DNA of 64,000 bases. Source: Lutibaculum baratangense AMV1 (GTDB lineage: Bacteria > Pseudomonadota > Alphaproteobacteria > Rhizobiales > Tepidamorphaceae). A program made the translations under genes and the position numbers. The notes under the pieces were generated by a model. That model was not told the DNA's origin. It was given only the letters and a program-made list of their open reading frames with translations, and searched no databases. Where the stretch lies: assembly GCF_000496075.1 (NCBI RefSeq), contig NZ_AWXZ01000035.1:186001-250000 (forward strand), in the 5' to 3' direction. Positions 6,676 to 16,284 of the stretch are shown here, in pieces. How positions within the stretch are numbered: position 1 is the first letter of the stretch; every line of letters starts with the position of its first letter.

Positions 6676-8358
6676 GTGCTCAATTTCAATGCTCAGAGAC
6701 GGCGCGGCACCGTGCTCGTCTGCGCGCTCGTATGGCTGCAAGTGCCGCTCGTCGCCGCCATCGCCGCGGCCACGGCAGGCGCGATCCTCTTGCCGGTCGC
6801 AGCGGCGATCTCCGTCGCCGGCCTCTGCACCTTCGCCGTGTACGCCACGCAGGCCGCGCAGACCTCGCGCATCCTGCTCGGCGTCGCGCTGATGGGCCTG
6901 ATCTCGACCGAGGTGGCGCTCCTGGCGGGCAACCCGCTGCAGGTCGACATGCACATGTACTATTTCGCCGCGCTGGCGGTGCTGATGGTCATGCTGGACT
7001 GGCGGGTGATCGCCGCCGGCGCGGCGACGGTCGCCGCGCATCACGTCGTGCTGAATTTCGCGCTGCCGGCGATGATCTATCCCGGCGGAGGCAGCCTCGT
7101 TCGCCTTTCGATGCACGCGGTGATCCTCGTCGTCGAGGCGGTGGCACTCGTCTGGCTCGCCTTCACGCTGACGCGGATGTTCGCGGCCCTCGCCAGGGAG
7201 CGGGAAGTGGCCGAAGAGAGCCGCCGCGCGGCCGAGGAGGCCCGTCGCGAGGCGGAGGCGATGGGCGAGGCGGCCGCACGCGAGCAGACCCAGACGGCGG
7301 CGCTCCGTCAGGAGGCGTCGGACAAGCAGGCGGTGGTCGTCGGGGGGCTCGCGGAGGCGCTGCGGCGGCTGGCCGAGGGCGAACTTACCTACAGGCTCCG
7401 CCAGGACTTTCCGGACGAGTATGCCGCGCTGCGCGACGACTTCAATGCGGCGCTGGAACGGCTCCAGGCGACGATGCAGGCGGTGGCGACCTCGAGCGGG
7501 CAGGTTTCCTCGGGCAGCGGCGAGATCCAGCAGGCCTCGAACGACCTCTCGCGCCGGACGGAGACGCAGGCCGCGAGCCTCGAGGAGACGGCGGCCGCGC
7601 TCAACCAGACGACGGACGCGATCCGCAAGGCCGCCGGCAACATGCGCCAGGCCTCGCAGGTGATGCAGCAGGCGAAGGCCGACGCGCAGGCCGGCGGCGC
7701 CATCGTCAACCGGGCGGTCGAGGCGATGGCCTCCATCGAGAGCTCGTCCGCGCAGATCGGCAAGATCATCGGCCTGATCGACGAGATCGCCTTCCAGACG
7801 AACCTTCTCGCGCTCAATGCCGGCGTCGAGGCAGCCCGGGCCGGGGAGGCCGGCAAGGGGTTCGCCGTGGTGGCGCAGGAGGTGAGGGCGCTCGCGCAGC
7901 GCTCGGCCGACGCCGCCCGCGAGATCGGCGAGCTGATCGAGGCGTCCGCGCGCCACGTGGAGTCGGGCGCGGGTCTCGTCGGCGAAAGCGGCGACGCGCT
8001 TGGGCGCATCGTCGAGCGGGTCGTGCTGCTCGACGGCCTGATCGCGGAGATTTCACGGTCCGCCGAAGAACAGTCGACCGGACTCGGCGAAATAAGTTCC
8101 GCTGTTAACCAGATGGATCAAGTCACTCAACAGAATGCGGCCATGGTCGAGCAGACGAGCGCGGCGAGCGAATCGTTGAGCCGGGAGGCCCAGCGACTGG
8201 CGAAGCTGATCGAGGCCTTCAAGGTCGGCGGCGCGCGGGCATCGGCAGGTTCGACCGCAACGCGGGGAAGCCGAAGCGTGCGCGTGACCTCGGGCCGGTC
8301 CGCGGCCGCCGCGGTTTCCGCCGTCACGGCCGACGAAGCTGGATGGGAAGAGTTCTAG
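6676..8358 (+). CDS. Chemoreceptor with multi-span membrane sensor domain
   Basis: A 560-residue receptor starts at GTG 6676, placed by the AAGGGGGAGG ribosome binding site at 6661-6670. The first 170 residues form about five or six hydrophobic helices with almost no periplasmic loop, then a charged helix (EEARREAEAMGEAAAREQ) leads into an MCP signalling hairpin with tip EIAFQTNLLALNAGVEAARA. The membrane part contains His93 (VDMHMYYFAALAVL), the pair His122-His123 (ATVAAHHVVLN) and His147 (LSMHAVIL). It ends in GWEEF, the same CheR/CheB tether as the first receptor. It is the first gene of the che operon proper, the place taken by icpA or mcpA in Sinorhizobium and Caulobacter. Its stimulus is unknown. 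Confidence 0.88.
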   Translation: MLNFNAQRRRGTVLVCALVWLQVPLVAAIAAATAGAILLPVAAAISVAGLCTFAVYATQAAQTSRILLGVALMGLISTEVALLAGNPLQVDMHMYYFAALAVLMVMLDWRVIAAGAATVAAHHVVLNFALPAMIYPGGGSLVRLSMHAVILVVEAVALVWLAFTLTRMFAALAREREVAEESRRAAEEARREAEAMGEAAAREQTQTAALRQEASDKQAVVVGGLAEALRRLAEGELTYRLRQDFPDEYAALRDDFNAALERLQATMQAVATSSGQVSSGSGEIQQASNDLSRRTETQAASLEETAAALNQTTDAIRKAAGNMRQASQVMQQAKADAQAGGAIVNRAVEAMASIESSSAQIGKIIGLIDEIAFQTNLLALNAGVEAARAGEAGKGFAVVAQEVRALAQRSADAAREIGELIEASARHVESGAGLVGESGDALGRIVERVVLLDGLIAEISRSAEEQSTGLGEISSAVNQMDQVTQQNAAMVEQTSAASESLSREAQRLAKLIEAFKVGGARASAGSTATRGSRSVRVTSGRSAAAAVSAVTADEAGWEEF

Positions 8359-8370
8359 GGGAAGAAGACT

Positions 8371-8667
8371 GTGGAATCCCGGATCCAAGACAAGGCAGAG
8401 ACGCTGCGCCTGCCGCCAATACTCGACCTCAAGGCCGCAGCACCTCTGCGGGAGCAGTTGCTGGGCCTGCGGGGCAAGCCGGTGGAGCTGGACGGCGCGG
8501 AGGTCCAGCGGCTCGGCGGGCTGTGTCTGCAGGTCCTGCTGTCGGCGCGCGACAGCTGGCACAACGACGGACTGCCGTTCTCCCTGGGCGCGGCCAGCGA
8601 GGCTTTCGACCAGTCCCTAAGCCTGTTCGGCGTGCATGCCGACGAATTTCAGTCATCAGGAGTGTGA
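8371..8667 (+). CDS. STAS-domain chemotaxis protein (CheS/CheX position)
   Basis: A 98-residue protein starting at GTG 8371, 12 bases after the receptor stop. It shows the STAS pattern: ILDLKAAAPLREQLLGLRGK, then PVELDGAEVQRLGGLCLQVL with the central loop where anti-sigma antagonists carry Ser/Thr (here RLGG, so no obvious phosphosite). The gene lies between the receptor and cheY1, exactly where Sinorhizobium has cheS (a helper of CheA that speeds CheY1 dephosphorylation) and Caulobacter has cheX. By position it is likely a CheA/CheY1 accessory. Sequence alone supports only the STAS fold. Confidence 0.75.
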   Translation: MESRIQDKAETLRLPPILDLKAAAPLREQLLGLRGKPVELDGAEVQRLGGLCLQVLLSARDSWHNDGLPFSLGAASEAFDQSLSLFGVHADEFQSSGV

Positions 8668-8670
8668 CCA

Positions 8671-9036
8671 GTGTCGATGACCATCCTGACGGTCGACGAT
8701 TCTAGGACCATGCGCGACATGCTGAAGATGTCGCTCCTCAGGGCCGGCTTCACGGTCGTACAGGCCGAAGACGGCGTGCACGGTCTCGAGGTGCTGCAGG
8801 AACAGCATGCCGACGTGATCATCACCGACATCAACATGCCGCGGATGGACGGCTTCGGCTTCATCGAGGGCGTGCGCGGCAAGGACGCCTTCAAGGCGAC
8901 GCCGATCCTCGTGCTCACGACGGAAGGCGACCCGGAGAAGAAGGCGCGCGCCAAGCAGGCGGGCGCGAGCGGCTGGATCGTCAAGCCGTTCAATCCGGAA
9001 AAGCTGATCGACGCCATCAGGCGCGTGGCCGCCTGA
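8671..9036 (+). CDS. cheY: Chemotaxis response regulator CheY (first copy)
   Basis: A single receiver domain of 121 residues, with acidic pair Asp9-Asp10, phospho-acceptor Asp53 (IITDINMPRMDGF), Thr83 and Lys105 (IVKPFNP). Start is GTG 8671 or ATG 8677. In rhizobial two-CheY systems the copy next to cheA usually acts as a phosphate sink, while the CheY encoded near cheB controls the motor. Which role applies here is inferred from position. It lies three bases after the STAS gene and 32 bases before cheA. Confidence 0.93.
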   Translation: MSMTILTVDDSRTMRDMLKMSLLRAGFTVVQAEDGVHGLEVLQEQHADVIITDINMPRMDGFGFIEGVRGKDAFKATPILVLTTEGDPEKKARAKQAGASGWIVKPFNPEKLIDAIRRVAA

Positions 9037-9068
9037 GCCAGGGCGGCCGCCACGGGGGGACTTAGGGC

Positions 9069-11411
9069 ATGGATCCATTCGAGGAAATCAAGGACACCTT
9101 CTTCCAGGAGTGCGACGAACAGCTCTCCGAACTGGAAGCGGGTCTCCAGGCGATGAAGGACGGGGCGGGTGACGACGATACCGTCAACGCCGTGTTCCGG
9201 GCGGTGCACTCCATCAAGGGAGGCGCGGGCGCGTTCGGCCTGGAGGATCTCGTCCGGTTCGCCCACACGTTCGAATCCGTCCTGGACGAGGTGCGCGGCG
9301 GCAGGCTGGCCGCGGATGCCGACCTCCTGAACCTGATGCTCACGTCCTCCGACATGCTGTCCGACCACGTGCGGGCAGCCCGCGGCGGCGAGCCGGCCGA
9401 TCCGGAGCGCAGCCAGAGCCTCGTGCAGCAGCTCGACGCCCGCCGGCTCGGCGGTGCCGCACCCGCGCCTCAGCCCGCCCCGGCCCAGGGCTCCCGCCCG
9501 GGGCCCGTCCTGACCCCCGGTGTCTCGGAGGACGGCGGCATCGAGGGCTTCGACTTCACGCCCGTGGTCATGGCGTTCGACGTGGACGACGAGGCGTCGC
9601 AGACCGAAGAGCCTGAGCTTCCGATCCTCGCCGAGCCCGAGGTCGCGGACGCCAGGCCGAGCTGGCAGATCAGCTTCCGCCCGAAGGCCGCCCTCTACGC
9701 CTCCGCCAACGAGCCGGCGGTGCTCCTGCGCGAGCTCGGCCGCCTCGGCGAGATGAGCGTGCGCCTCGAGGCCGGAGCCCTGCCGCTGCTCGAGGACATG
9801 GAGCCGGAGGAGAGCTACCTCGCCTGGTCGATTCAGTTGGCAACCGAGGCCGGCCGGGACGAGATCGCCGAGATTTTCGAATTCGTCGAGGACGACTGCG
9901 ACCTCGGCATTACCCTGATCGGAGAGGCTTCCGGAGAGGCCGAGGCGGCGGAGCCGATCGAGGCCTTCGAGCCGGAAGGGGAGTTCCCCGCGCCCGAGGC
10001 CGCGCCCGACGTCGAGGCGCTGATCGCGATGGCGCAGGCGATGAGCGAGCCCGAGCTCCATGTCGAGGAGCCTGCCCCGCAGCCCGCCCCTGCCGCGGCG
10101 CTGCCGGCGGCGCCCGCAGCCGAGCAGCCGGCCGCCGCGGAGAAGGAAGCCGGCGGCGCGGCAAAGGCGGCGACGCAGCAATCTGCCCAGCAGTCGGCCC
10201 AGCCGACCCAGACGATCCGCGTCGAGCTCGAGCGTGTCGACCGGCTGATCGACCTCGTGGGCGAGCTCGTCATCAACCAGGCGATGCTGGCGCAGCGGGT
10301 CTTCGAGTCGGGCGCCGCGCGGAACTCCGACGTCGCGCTCGGTCTCGACGACCTCGAGCACCTGACGCGCGACATCCAGGAAAGCGTGATGGCGATCCGC
10401 GCGCAGCCGGTGCGGTCGGTGTTCCAGCGCATGCCGCGGCTCGTGCGCGAATGCGCGGCGATGACCGGCAAGCAGGTGCGCCTCGAGATGGAAGGCGAGG
10501 GCACCGAGGTCGACAAGACGGTGGTCGAGCGCCTGTCGGAGCCGATCACCCACATGATCCGCAACGCGATCGACCACGGCCTCGAGTCCACGGCCGACCG
10601 CGTGGCCGCGGGCAAGGCGGAGGAGGGCGTCGTCACGCTCTCCGCCAGGCACCGCAGCGGCCGGATCGTCATCGAGGTCGCCGACGACGGCAAGGGCATC
10701 AACCGCAAGGTCGTCCGCCAGAAGGCGATCGAGAAGGGGCTGATCGAGCCAGACCAGCAGCTCTCCGACGAGGAGACGGACAACCTGATCTTCCTGCCGG
10801 GCTTCTCGACGGCGAACGAGATCTCCGACCTGTCCGGCCGCGGCGTCGGGATGGACGTGGTGCGCCGCTCGATCCAGTCGCTCGGCGGCCGCATCTGGAT
10901 CACCTCGCGGCCCGGCTACGGCTCGACCTTCACGATGAGCCTGCCGCTGACGCTCGCCGTGCTCGACGGCATGGTGGTGACGGCGGGCGGGCAGACCCTC
11001 GTGACGCCGCTCGCGACGATCCTCGAGACGCTTCAGCCGAAGCAGGCCGACCTGCGCCGGCTCGGGCCGAACTCGTGGGTGATCGCGATCCGCGACACCT
11101 ACGTGCCGTTGATCGACGTCGGCTGCGTCCTCGGCTACCGGGACCAGCCGCTCAGGCCCGGCGAGGGCGTGGCGCTGCTGATCGAGGCGGAGGGTGGCGG
11201 GCGCGCGGCCTTCCTCGTCGACGCGATCCAGGGCCAGCGCCAGGTCGTGATCAAGAGCCTCGAGCAGAACTACCGCAAGGTCGAAGGCATCGCGGCCGCC
11301 ACGATCCTCGGCGACGGGCGGGTGGCGCTCATCCTCGACGTCGACGCGATCCTCGCCAAGCGCAAGCACGACGCTCCCCAGACGAACACCCTCATGGCAG
11401 CAGTGGGGTAA
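9069..11411 (+). CDS. cheA: Chemotaxis histidine kinase CheA
   Basis: 780 residues with the full CheA layout: P1 HPt domain with His47 ([13 protein letters not shown]); an Ala/Pro linker; a P2-like regulator-docking domain at about 195-290 ([37 protein letters not shown]); a second Ala/Pro-rich linker; P3 dimerisation helices with [14 protein letters not shown] near 380-400; the ATPase with N box [12 protein letters not shown] near 495, G1 ADDGKGIN and G2 GRGVGMDVV; and a P5 CheW-like domain from about 625. It autophosphorylates in response to receptor arrays and donates phosphate to both CheYs and CheB. Confidence 0.97.
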   Translation: MDPFEEIKDTFFQECDEQLSELEAGLQAMKDGAGDDDTVNAVFRAVHSIKGGAGAFGLEDLVRFAHTFESVLDEVRGGRLAADADLLNLMLTSSDMLSDHVRAARGGEPADPERSQSLVQQLDARRLGGAAPAPQPAPAQGSRPGPVLTPGVSEDGGIEGFDFTPVVMAFDVDDEASQTEEPELPILAEPEVADARPSWQISFRPKAALYASANEPAVLLRELGRLGEMSVRLEAGALPLLEDMEPEESYLAWSIQLATEAGRDEIAEIFEFVEDDCDLGITLIGEASGEAEAAEPIEAFEPEGEFPAPEAAPDVEALIAMAQAMSEPELHVEEPAPQPAPAAALPAAPAAEQPAAAEKEAGGAAKAATQQSAQQSAQPTQTIRVELERVDRLIDLVGELVINQAMLAQRVFESGAARNSDVALGLDDLEHLTRDIQESVMAIRAQPVRSVFQRMPRLVRECAAMTGKQVRLEMEGEGTEVDKTVVERLSEPITHMIRNAIDHGLESTADRVAAGKAEEGVVTLSARHRSGRIVIEVADDGKGINRKVVRQKAIEKGLIEPDQQLSDEETDNLIFLPGFSTANEISDLSGRGVGMDVVRRSIQSLGGRIWITSRPGYGSTFTMSLPLTLAVLDGMVVTAGGQTLVTPLATILETLQPKQADLRRLGPNSWVIAIRDTYVPLIDVGCVLGYRDQPLRPGEGVALLIEAEGGGRAAFLVDAIQGQRQVVIKSLEQNYRKVEGIAAATILGDGRVALILDVDAILAKRKHDAPQTNTLMAAVG

Positions 11412-11415
11412 GGAC

Positions 11416-11877
11416 ATGAACGAAACGATCAAGTTTCCGAGCAGCGGCGAGCTCATCGCCTTCTCCATCGGCGAGCAGGAGTTCTGCGTCGACATCATGG
11501 CGGTGCGGGAGATCCGCGGCTGGACGAACACGACGCCCCTGCCGCAGTCGCCGAACTACGTTCGCGGCGTCATCAACCTGCGCGGCGCCGTGCTGCCGGT
11601 CGTCGATCTCGGCGCCCGCCTCGGTATGCGCCCGGCCGAGCCGACGGCACGCAGCGTGATCATCGTGGTGCGGGTGAAGAGCCAGACGGTGGGCCTGCTG
11701 GTCGACGCCGTGTGCGACATCCTGACGGTCACCGAGGACATGCTCCAGCCGACCCCGGACGTGACCTGCGACATGGTCACGCGCTTCGTCACCGGCATCA
11801 TCGCGGTGGACGGCCGCATGATCAGCCTCGTCTCGCTCGACAGCGTGCTCCCCGAGCTCGAGGTCGAAGCAGCATGA
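11416..11877 (+). CDS. cheW: Chemotaxis coupling protein CheW
   Basis: A 153-residue SH3-like coupling protein. Recognisable segments are [20 protein letters not shown] near residues 14-34, [19 protein letters not shown] in the middle and [18 protein letters not shown] near the end. It joins CheA to receptor tips in the signalling array. The gene begins four bases after cheA stops and overlaps cheR by four bases (ATGA at 11874-11877), so CheA, CheW and CheR are made from one coupled message. Confidence 0.96.
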   Translation: MNETIKFPSSGELIAFSIGEQEFCVDIMAVREIRGWTNTTPLPQSPNYVRGVINLRGAVLPVVDLGARLGMRPAEPTARSVIIVVRVKSQTVGLLVDAVCDILTVTEDMLQPTPDVTCDMVTRFVTGIIAVDGRMISLVSLDSVLPELEVEAA

Positions 11878-12767
11878 ACACCCACGCAGGTGCCGGCATG
11901 AGCCGCTCCAGGAACGAGCGATTGGTCGAGGGAGAGTTCCTCTTCACGACGGAGGATTTCCGCCACATCGCGGAGATGCTCCATGCCGACGCCGGTATCT
12001 CGCTTCCCGACACGAAGGCGACGCTCGTCTACTCAAGGCTCGCGAAGCGCCTGCGCGCGCGCGGCCTCGAGAGCTTCCGCGAATACTGCGACATCGTCGC
12101 CAGCGAGGAGGGCATCGACGAGCGCAAGCGGATGCTCGCCGCGCTCACGACCAACGTGACGCGCTTCTTCCGCGAGCCGCACCATTTCGAGCACCTGAAG
12201 ACGCATGTGCTCCCGCCGCTCCTCGAGGCGGCGAAGCGCGGCGGGCGGGTGCGGCTGTGGTCGGCCGGCTGCTCCACGGGCCAGGAGCCGTTCTCCATGG
12301 CGCTGACGATCCTGTCGCTGATGCCCGATGCGGCCGACCGCGACATCAAGATCCTCGCGACCGACATCGATCCCGACGTGGTGGCGATCGGCCGCCGCGC
12401 CGTCTATCCGGAGGGCGCGATGGCAGGCATGCCGGATCCGATGCGCAAGCGCTGGATGTCGAAGGTCGACGATGCCGGCGGTGCCGCCTGGCAGATGGGC
12501 GAGGAGCTGCGGCAGCTCGTGGCGTTCCGCGAGCTGAACCTGATCGGCCAGTGGCCGATGAAGGGGCCGTTCGACGCGATCTTCTGCCGCAACGTCGTGA
12601 TCTACTTCGCCGAGGACACACAGAGCCGCGTCTGGGCTCGCCTCAAGTCGATGCTCGCGCCTGGCGGCCGCCTCTATATCGGCCACTCCGAGCGCATCAC
12701 CGGCGTCGCGGACTCCTTCCGCAGCGACGGTCTGACCACCTACCAGCTCATGGGAGGCGCAAGATGA
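11874..12767 (+). CDS. cheR: Chemoreceptor glutamate methyltransferase CheR
   Basis: 297 residues. The N-terminal helical domain ([19 protein letters not shown]) is followed by the SAM-dependent methyltransferase fold: [11 protein letters not shown], the SAM-binding loop [16 protein letters not shown], and [10 protein letters not shown], ending with LYIGHSERI. It methylates receptor glutamates during adaptation and can dock on the GWEEF tails seen on two receptors here. Start ATG 11874 overlaps the cheW stop. The C-terminus overlaps cheB by four bases. Confidence 0.95.
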   Translation: MNTHAGAGMSRSRNERLVEGEFLFTTEDFRHIAEMLHADAGISLPDTKATLVYSRLAKRLRARGLESFREYCDIVASEEGIDERKRMLAALTTNVTRFFREPHHFEHLKTHVLPPLLEAAKRGGRVRLWSAGCSTGQEPFSMALTILSLMPDAADRDIKILATDIDPDVVAIGRRAVYPEGAMAGMPDPMRKRWMSKVDDAGGAAWQMGEELRQLVAFRELNLIGQWPMKGPFDAIFCRNVVIYFAEDTQSRVWARLKSMLAPGGRLYIGHSERITGVADSFRSDGLTTYQLMGGAR

Positions 12768-13828
12768 CGGTGAAGGTTCTCGTCGTCGACGATTCACCGA
12801 CCATGCGCTCCCTGGTCGCGACGATCCTGAAGCGCGACCCCGAGATCGACGTGGTCGGCACGGCGGGCGACCCGCTGGAGGCGCGCACGGCCATCAAGGC
12901 GCTGAACCCCGACGTCATCACCCTCGACGTCGAGATGCCGAACATGGACGGCCTGGACTTCCTCGAGAAGATCATGCGCCTGCGCCCGATGCCGGTGATC
13001 ATGGTCTCGACGCTGACCCAGCGGGGCAGCGACGTCGCCGTTCAGGCGCTCGAACTCGGGGCGTTCGACTGCGTCGGCAAGCCCACCTCCGGCGCACCCG
13101 CTCACGTGGCGTTCGGCGACCTCGCCGAGAAGGTGAAGGCCGCCGCCCGCTCCCGCGTGCGGCCCCGCCAGCAGGCCGGCAAGCCGGTCGAGCGGCGGAC
13201 GGGCTTCATCGGCAACGGCAAGGTCGTGGCGATCGGCTCGTCGACGGGCGGCGTCGAGGCGCTCCTCGCGGTCCTCTCGACCTTCCCCGAGAATTGCCCG
13301 CCGACAGTGATCACGCAGCATATGCCCGCCACCTTCACGGCGAGCTTCGCCCAGCGCCTCGACCGCGTCTGCCTGCCGAGAGTGTCCGAGGCGCGTGACG
13401 GCGACGTGCTCGAAGGCGGCCAGATCTATCTCGCTCCCGGCGGCGAGCTCCACCTGGAGATCTCGGGCACCGCAACCCGCCGCTGTCGGCTCGTGGCGGC
13501 TGACCCGGTCAACGGGCACCGGCCGTCCGTCGACGTGCTGTTCCGCTCCGTTGCGAGAACCGCCGGCCGCGCCGCCGTCGGCGTGATCCTGACTGGGATG
13601 GGCCGCGACGGTGCCAGCGGCCTGGCCGAGATGAAGGGGCAGGGTGCCTCCACGATCGGCCAGGACGAGGCCTCCTCCGTCGTCTACGGAATGCCCCGCG
13701 TCGCCTACGAGATCGGCGCCGTCGACCACCAGCTTCCCCTCGAGAGGATCGGTCACCGGATTCTCGAGCTCTGTTCCTCTGCAAACACGAGAGAGGTCAC
13801 ATGCCAGCCGCTCGCTCCCTCAGCGTGA
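12764..13828 (+). CDS. cheB: Chemotaxis response regulator protein-glutamate methylesterase CheB
   Basis: 354 residues: an N-terminal receiver domain ([12 protein letters not shown], phospho-site in [13 protein letters not shown]), a linker at about 125-145, and the C-terminal CheB_methylest domain with the Ser-His-Asp triad visible as [18 protein letters not shown] and LTGMGRDGA. It removes methyl groups from receptors when phosphorylated by CheA. Start ATG 12764 overlaps the cheR stop. The 3' end overlaps cheY2 by 28 bases in another frame, so the last nine residues of CheB share DNA with the CheY2 start. Confidence 0.96.
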   Translation: MTVKVLVVDDSPTMRSLVATILKRDPEIDVVGTAGDPLEARTAIKALNPDVITLDVEMPNMDGLDFLEKIMRLRPMPVIMVSTLTQRGSDVAVQALELGAFDCVGKPTSGAPAHVAFGDLAEKVKAAARSRVRPRQQAGKPVERRTGFIGNGKVVAIGSSTGGVEALLAVLSTFPENCPPTVITQHMPATFTASFAQRLDRVCLPRVSEARDGDVLEGGQIYLAPGGELHLEISGTATRRCRLVAADPVNGHRPSVDVLFRSVARTAGRAAVGVILTGMGRDGASGLAEMKGQGASTIGQDEASSVVYGMPRVAYEIGAVDHQLPLERIGHRILELCSSANTREVTCQPLAPSA

Positions 13829-14190
13829 TGACCGTCGACGACCAGTTCTCGATGCGCTCGCTGATCCGGAATGGTCTGCGCGAAATCGGGTTCACGGACG
13901 TTCGCGAATGCGCCAACGGTGAAGAGGCGCTCCGGCAGCTCATCACGCAGCCGGTGCACCTCGTCATCTCCGACTTCAACATGCCAAAGCTCGACGGGAT
14001 CGGTCTCCTGCGCTCGATTCGCGCCTACCCGCCGCTGAAGAACACGGCGTTCATCATGCTCACCGGCTCGACCGACACCGAGGTCGTGAAGCGGGCCATG
14101 CAGTACGGCGTGAACAACTACATCGTGAAGCCCTTCACGGTCGCCGCGCTCAAGGGGCGTATCGAAGCGGTCGTCGGAAAGCTCAATTGA
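13801..14190 (+). CDS. cheY: Chemotaxis response regulator CheY (second copy)
   Basis: A 129-residue receiver-only protein: [18 protein letters not shown], phospho-Asp in [12 protein letters not shown], Thr in IMLTGSTD and Lys in IVKPFTV. Placement after cheB matches cheY2 of Sinorhizobium and cheYII of Caulobacter, the copies that act on the flagellar motor. The motor role is inferred from that synteny. The gene overlaps cheB by 28 bases and meets cheD at a shared base (TGA/ATG at 14188-14192). Confidence 0.93.
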   Translation: MPAARSLSVMTVDDQFSMRSLIRNGLREIGFTDVRECANGEEALRQLITQPVHLVISDFNMPKLDGIGLLRSIRAYPPLKNTAFIMLTGSTDTEVVKRAMQYGVNNYIVKPFTVAALKGRIEAVVGKLN

Positions 14191-14771
14191 TGGCGACCGG
14201 TTTCGACTACCGGCCCGACCCGGCGACGGGCGAACGGCGCGTGCACGTCGTCCAGGGCGAGTATCACGTGACGGACGATCCCTCGATCGTTCTCACGACG
14301 ATCCTCGGCTCCTGCGTCGCGGCCTGCATGCGCGATCCCGTGGCCGGGGTGGGGGGCATGAACCACTTCCTCTTGCCGGACGGCGGAACCTCATCCTCCG
14401 GCCCCGAAGCGCTGCGCTACGGCGTCCACTCGATGGAGCTGCTGGTCAACGGTCTCCTGAAGCGCGGCGCCCGCCGTGACAGGCTCGAGACGCGGCTGTT
14501 CGGCGGCGCCCGGATGGTGCAGGGGCTGACGGATATCGGCGAGAAGAACGGCAGCTTCGCCGTGGAGTTTCTGCGGCGGGAGGGCCTCGCCTATCTCGGC
14601 GGCAGCCTCGGCGGCACGCACGGGCGCCGGGTCCAGTTCTGGCCGGTGGCGGGACGCATGCGGCAGATGATGGTCGGCCGCGAGGAGGAACGCATCTTCG
14701 AGAAGGAGCGGCGCAGCGCCGTGGTGCCGCAGGCGCCGCAGGTTGCGACGGGCGAGCTCGAACTATTCTGA
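14190..14771 (+). CDS. cheD: Chemoreceptor glutamine deamidase CheD
   Basis: 193 residues starting at ATG 14190 (an in-frame TTG lies one codon upstream). The catalytic Thr, Cys and His of CheD are visible in [15 protein letters not shown] and [25 protein letters not shown] is also typical. CheD deamidates receptor glutamines to glutamates, creating methylation sites. It ends in ATGELELF, almost the same octapeptide as the end of the next gene product (ASGEFELF), which suggests a shared docking tail. Confidence 0.94.
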   Translation: MATGFDYRPDPATGERRVHVVQGEYHVTDDPSIVLTTILGSCVAACMRDPVAGVGGMNHFLLPDGGTSSSGPEALRYGVHSMELLVNGLLKRGARRDRLETRLFGGARMVQGLTDIGEKNGSFAVEFLRREGLAYLGGSLGGTHGRRVQFWPVAGRMRQMMVGREEERIFEKERRSAVVPQAPQVATGELELF

Positions 14772-14782
14772 AGGCAGAAGAG

Positions 14783-15184
14783 ATGGCGCACACCGCGACG
14801 AAGACGACGCCACGGAACGAGACACTGCCGATGTGCGGGTCAGCCGACATGCCGATGACCGAGATCCTCGGCGCGCTGCGCGTCGAGCTCGGCGAACTCG
14901 CCGCTTCGGCGCGACAGGTGGAGGGCCTGCTGGCCGATCTCGTGGCGCGCGTCGATCCGTCCGTCGTCGATTCCGTCGTCACGGACGCGCAGCTCGTCGA
15001 CGCGATGAGCCAGCGGCTCGAGGCGCTGGAGATCTATGTCCGCGCGCTTCGCGGACTGACGCCCGGCGAATGGGAGATGGACCCGCGGCCGGCGAGCGCG
15101 CTCCTGACCGTCTCCCAGCTCGCACGTCGGCTGACGGGCGAGCAGGAGGAGGAGGAGGCCTCGGGCGAGTTCGAGCTCTTCTAG
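14783..15184 (+). CDS. CheT-like protein at the end of the che operon
   Basis: A 133-residue, largely helical acidic protein, 11 bases after cheD. Its position matches orf10/CheT of Sinorhizobium, described as a CheZ-related protein that binds CheR. Residues 73-77 read DAMSQ, giving the DxxxQ pattern of the CheZ phosphatase active site, inside a helix (VTDAQLVDAMSQRLEALEIY). The disordered acidic end GEQEEEEASGEFELF is reminiscent of the CheY-binding tail of CheZ and is nearly copied in CheD. Whether it is a CheY phosphatase, a CheR partner or both cannot be told from sequence. Confidence 0.65.
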   Translation: MAHTATKTTPRNETLPMCGSADMPMTEILGALRVELGELAASARQVEGLLADLVARVDPSVVDSVVTDAQLVDAMSQRLEALEIYVRALRGLTPGEWEMDPRPASALLTVSQLARRLTGEQEEEEASGEFELF

Positions 15185-15321
15185 CCGGGCGACGTCGAAA
15201 CTCCCGGGCCGAGAGGCGAGGGGCGACGAGGCCCCCGTCCGTGCCGGACGGCGCACGTCCCAGCGACGCATGGGACGCAACGGGGCTCTGCGCGGGCAGG
15301 GCTTGCCCCGCGCGCCGGACC

Positions 15322-16266
15322 GTGATCTCCGGGACGTCTCGGGAGGGTCCCCTGCAACATCTCATCGGCATCGGCTTCAAGATCGGTTCGGCGCTCGCCT
15401 TCACGATCATGGGGGCACTCGTGAAGATCCTGTCGGAGACGGTGCCGATCGGCGAGATCGTGTTCTTCCGCAGCCTTTTCGCCCTGCCTCCGCTGCTCGT
15501 CTGGCTCGTCGTTCGACGGGAGCTGCCGGGCGCGCTCCACACGCGGCAGCCGATGGCGCATTTCTGGCGCGCCGTCGTCGGTCTCCTCGGCATGGTGCTG
15601 AACTTCTACGCGCTGTCGCTCCTGCCGCTGCCGAACGTCACCGCCATCATCTTCGTCTCGCCGCTGATCGTCCTGCCGCTCGCGGCGATCTTCCTCGGCG
15701 AGCGGGCGGGGATCTACCGCTGGTCCGCCGTCGGCGTCGGCCTCTTCGGCGTCCTGGTGATTCTCTCGCCGAACCTCTCGGGAGGCCTGTCCGCCGGCGA
15801 CGGCGCCGCCCTCGGCAGCGTCTCGGCGCTCTCGGCCGCCGTCATGATGGCCGTCGTGGTGATCCACGTCCGCAACCTGACGAAGACCGAATCGACGGGC
15901 GCCATCGTCTTCTACTTCTCGGCCTACAGCACGCTGCTCGGCCTGGCGACGTTGCCGTTCGGGTGGATCCTGCCCGGCGGGACGACGCTGCTCCTGCTCG
16001 TGCTGACGGGCCTCATCGGCGGCGTCGGGCAGATCCTCATCACCCAGAGCTACAAATACGCGCCCGCCTCGGTCGTCGCGCCGTTCGAGTACACGACGAT
16101 GATCTGGTCGCTGCTGCTCGGCTTCTTCGTCTTCGGCGACGTGCCGCAACTCGTCGTGCTGGTCGGCGCGACGATCGTGATCGCGGCGAACATCTTCGTC
16201 ATCCTGCGCGAGCGTCGGCTCGGCATCGAGCGCGATAAGGCCCGCAAGGCGGGCACGTACACCTGA
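15322..16266 (+). CDS. EamA/DMT-family transporter
   Basis: About 314 residues with ten predicted membrane helices in two EamA halves (IGSALAFTIMGALVKILSET, then the second half from about residue 160: LGSVSALSAAVMMAVVVIHV). The motif VFFRSLFALPPLLVW and the end VGATIVIAANIFVILRERR are typical of inner-membrane drug/metabolite exporters. The start is uncertain: GTG 15322 has no clear ribosome binding site, and CTG 15352 after GGGAGGG is an alternative. The substrate is unknown. It follows the che operon on the same strand but looks functionally separate. Confidence 0.8.
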   Translation: MISGTSREGPLQHLIGIGFKIGSALAFTIMGALVKILSETVPIGEIVFFRSLFALPPLLVWLVVRRELPGALHTRQPMAHFWRAVVGLLGMVLNFYALSLLPLPNVTAIIFVSPLIVLPLAAIFLGERAGIYRWSAVGVGLFGVLVILSPNLSGGLSAGDGAALGSVSALSAAVMMAVVVIHVRNLTKTESTGAIVFYFSAYSTLLGLATLPFGWILPGGTTLLLLVLTGLIGGVGQILITQSYKYAPASVVAPFEYTTMIWSLLLGFFVFGDVPQLVVLVGATIVIAANIFVILRERRLGIERDKARKAGTYT

Positions 16267-16284
16267 GGGACCGTCCCTGGGGCC

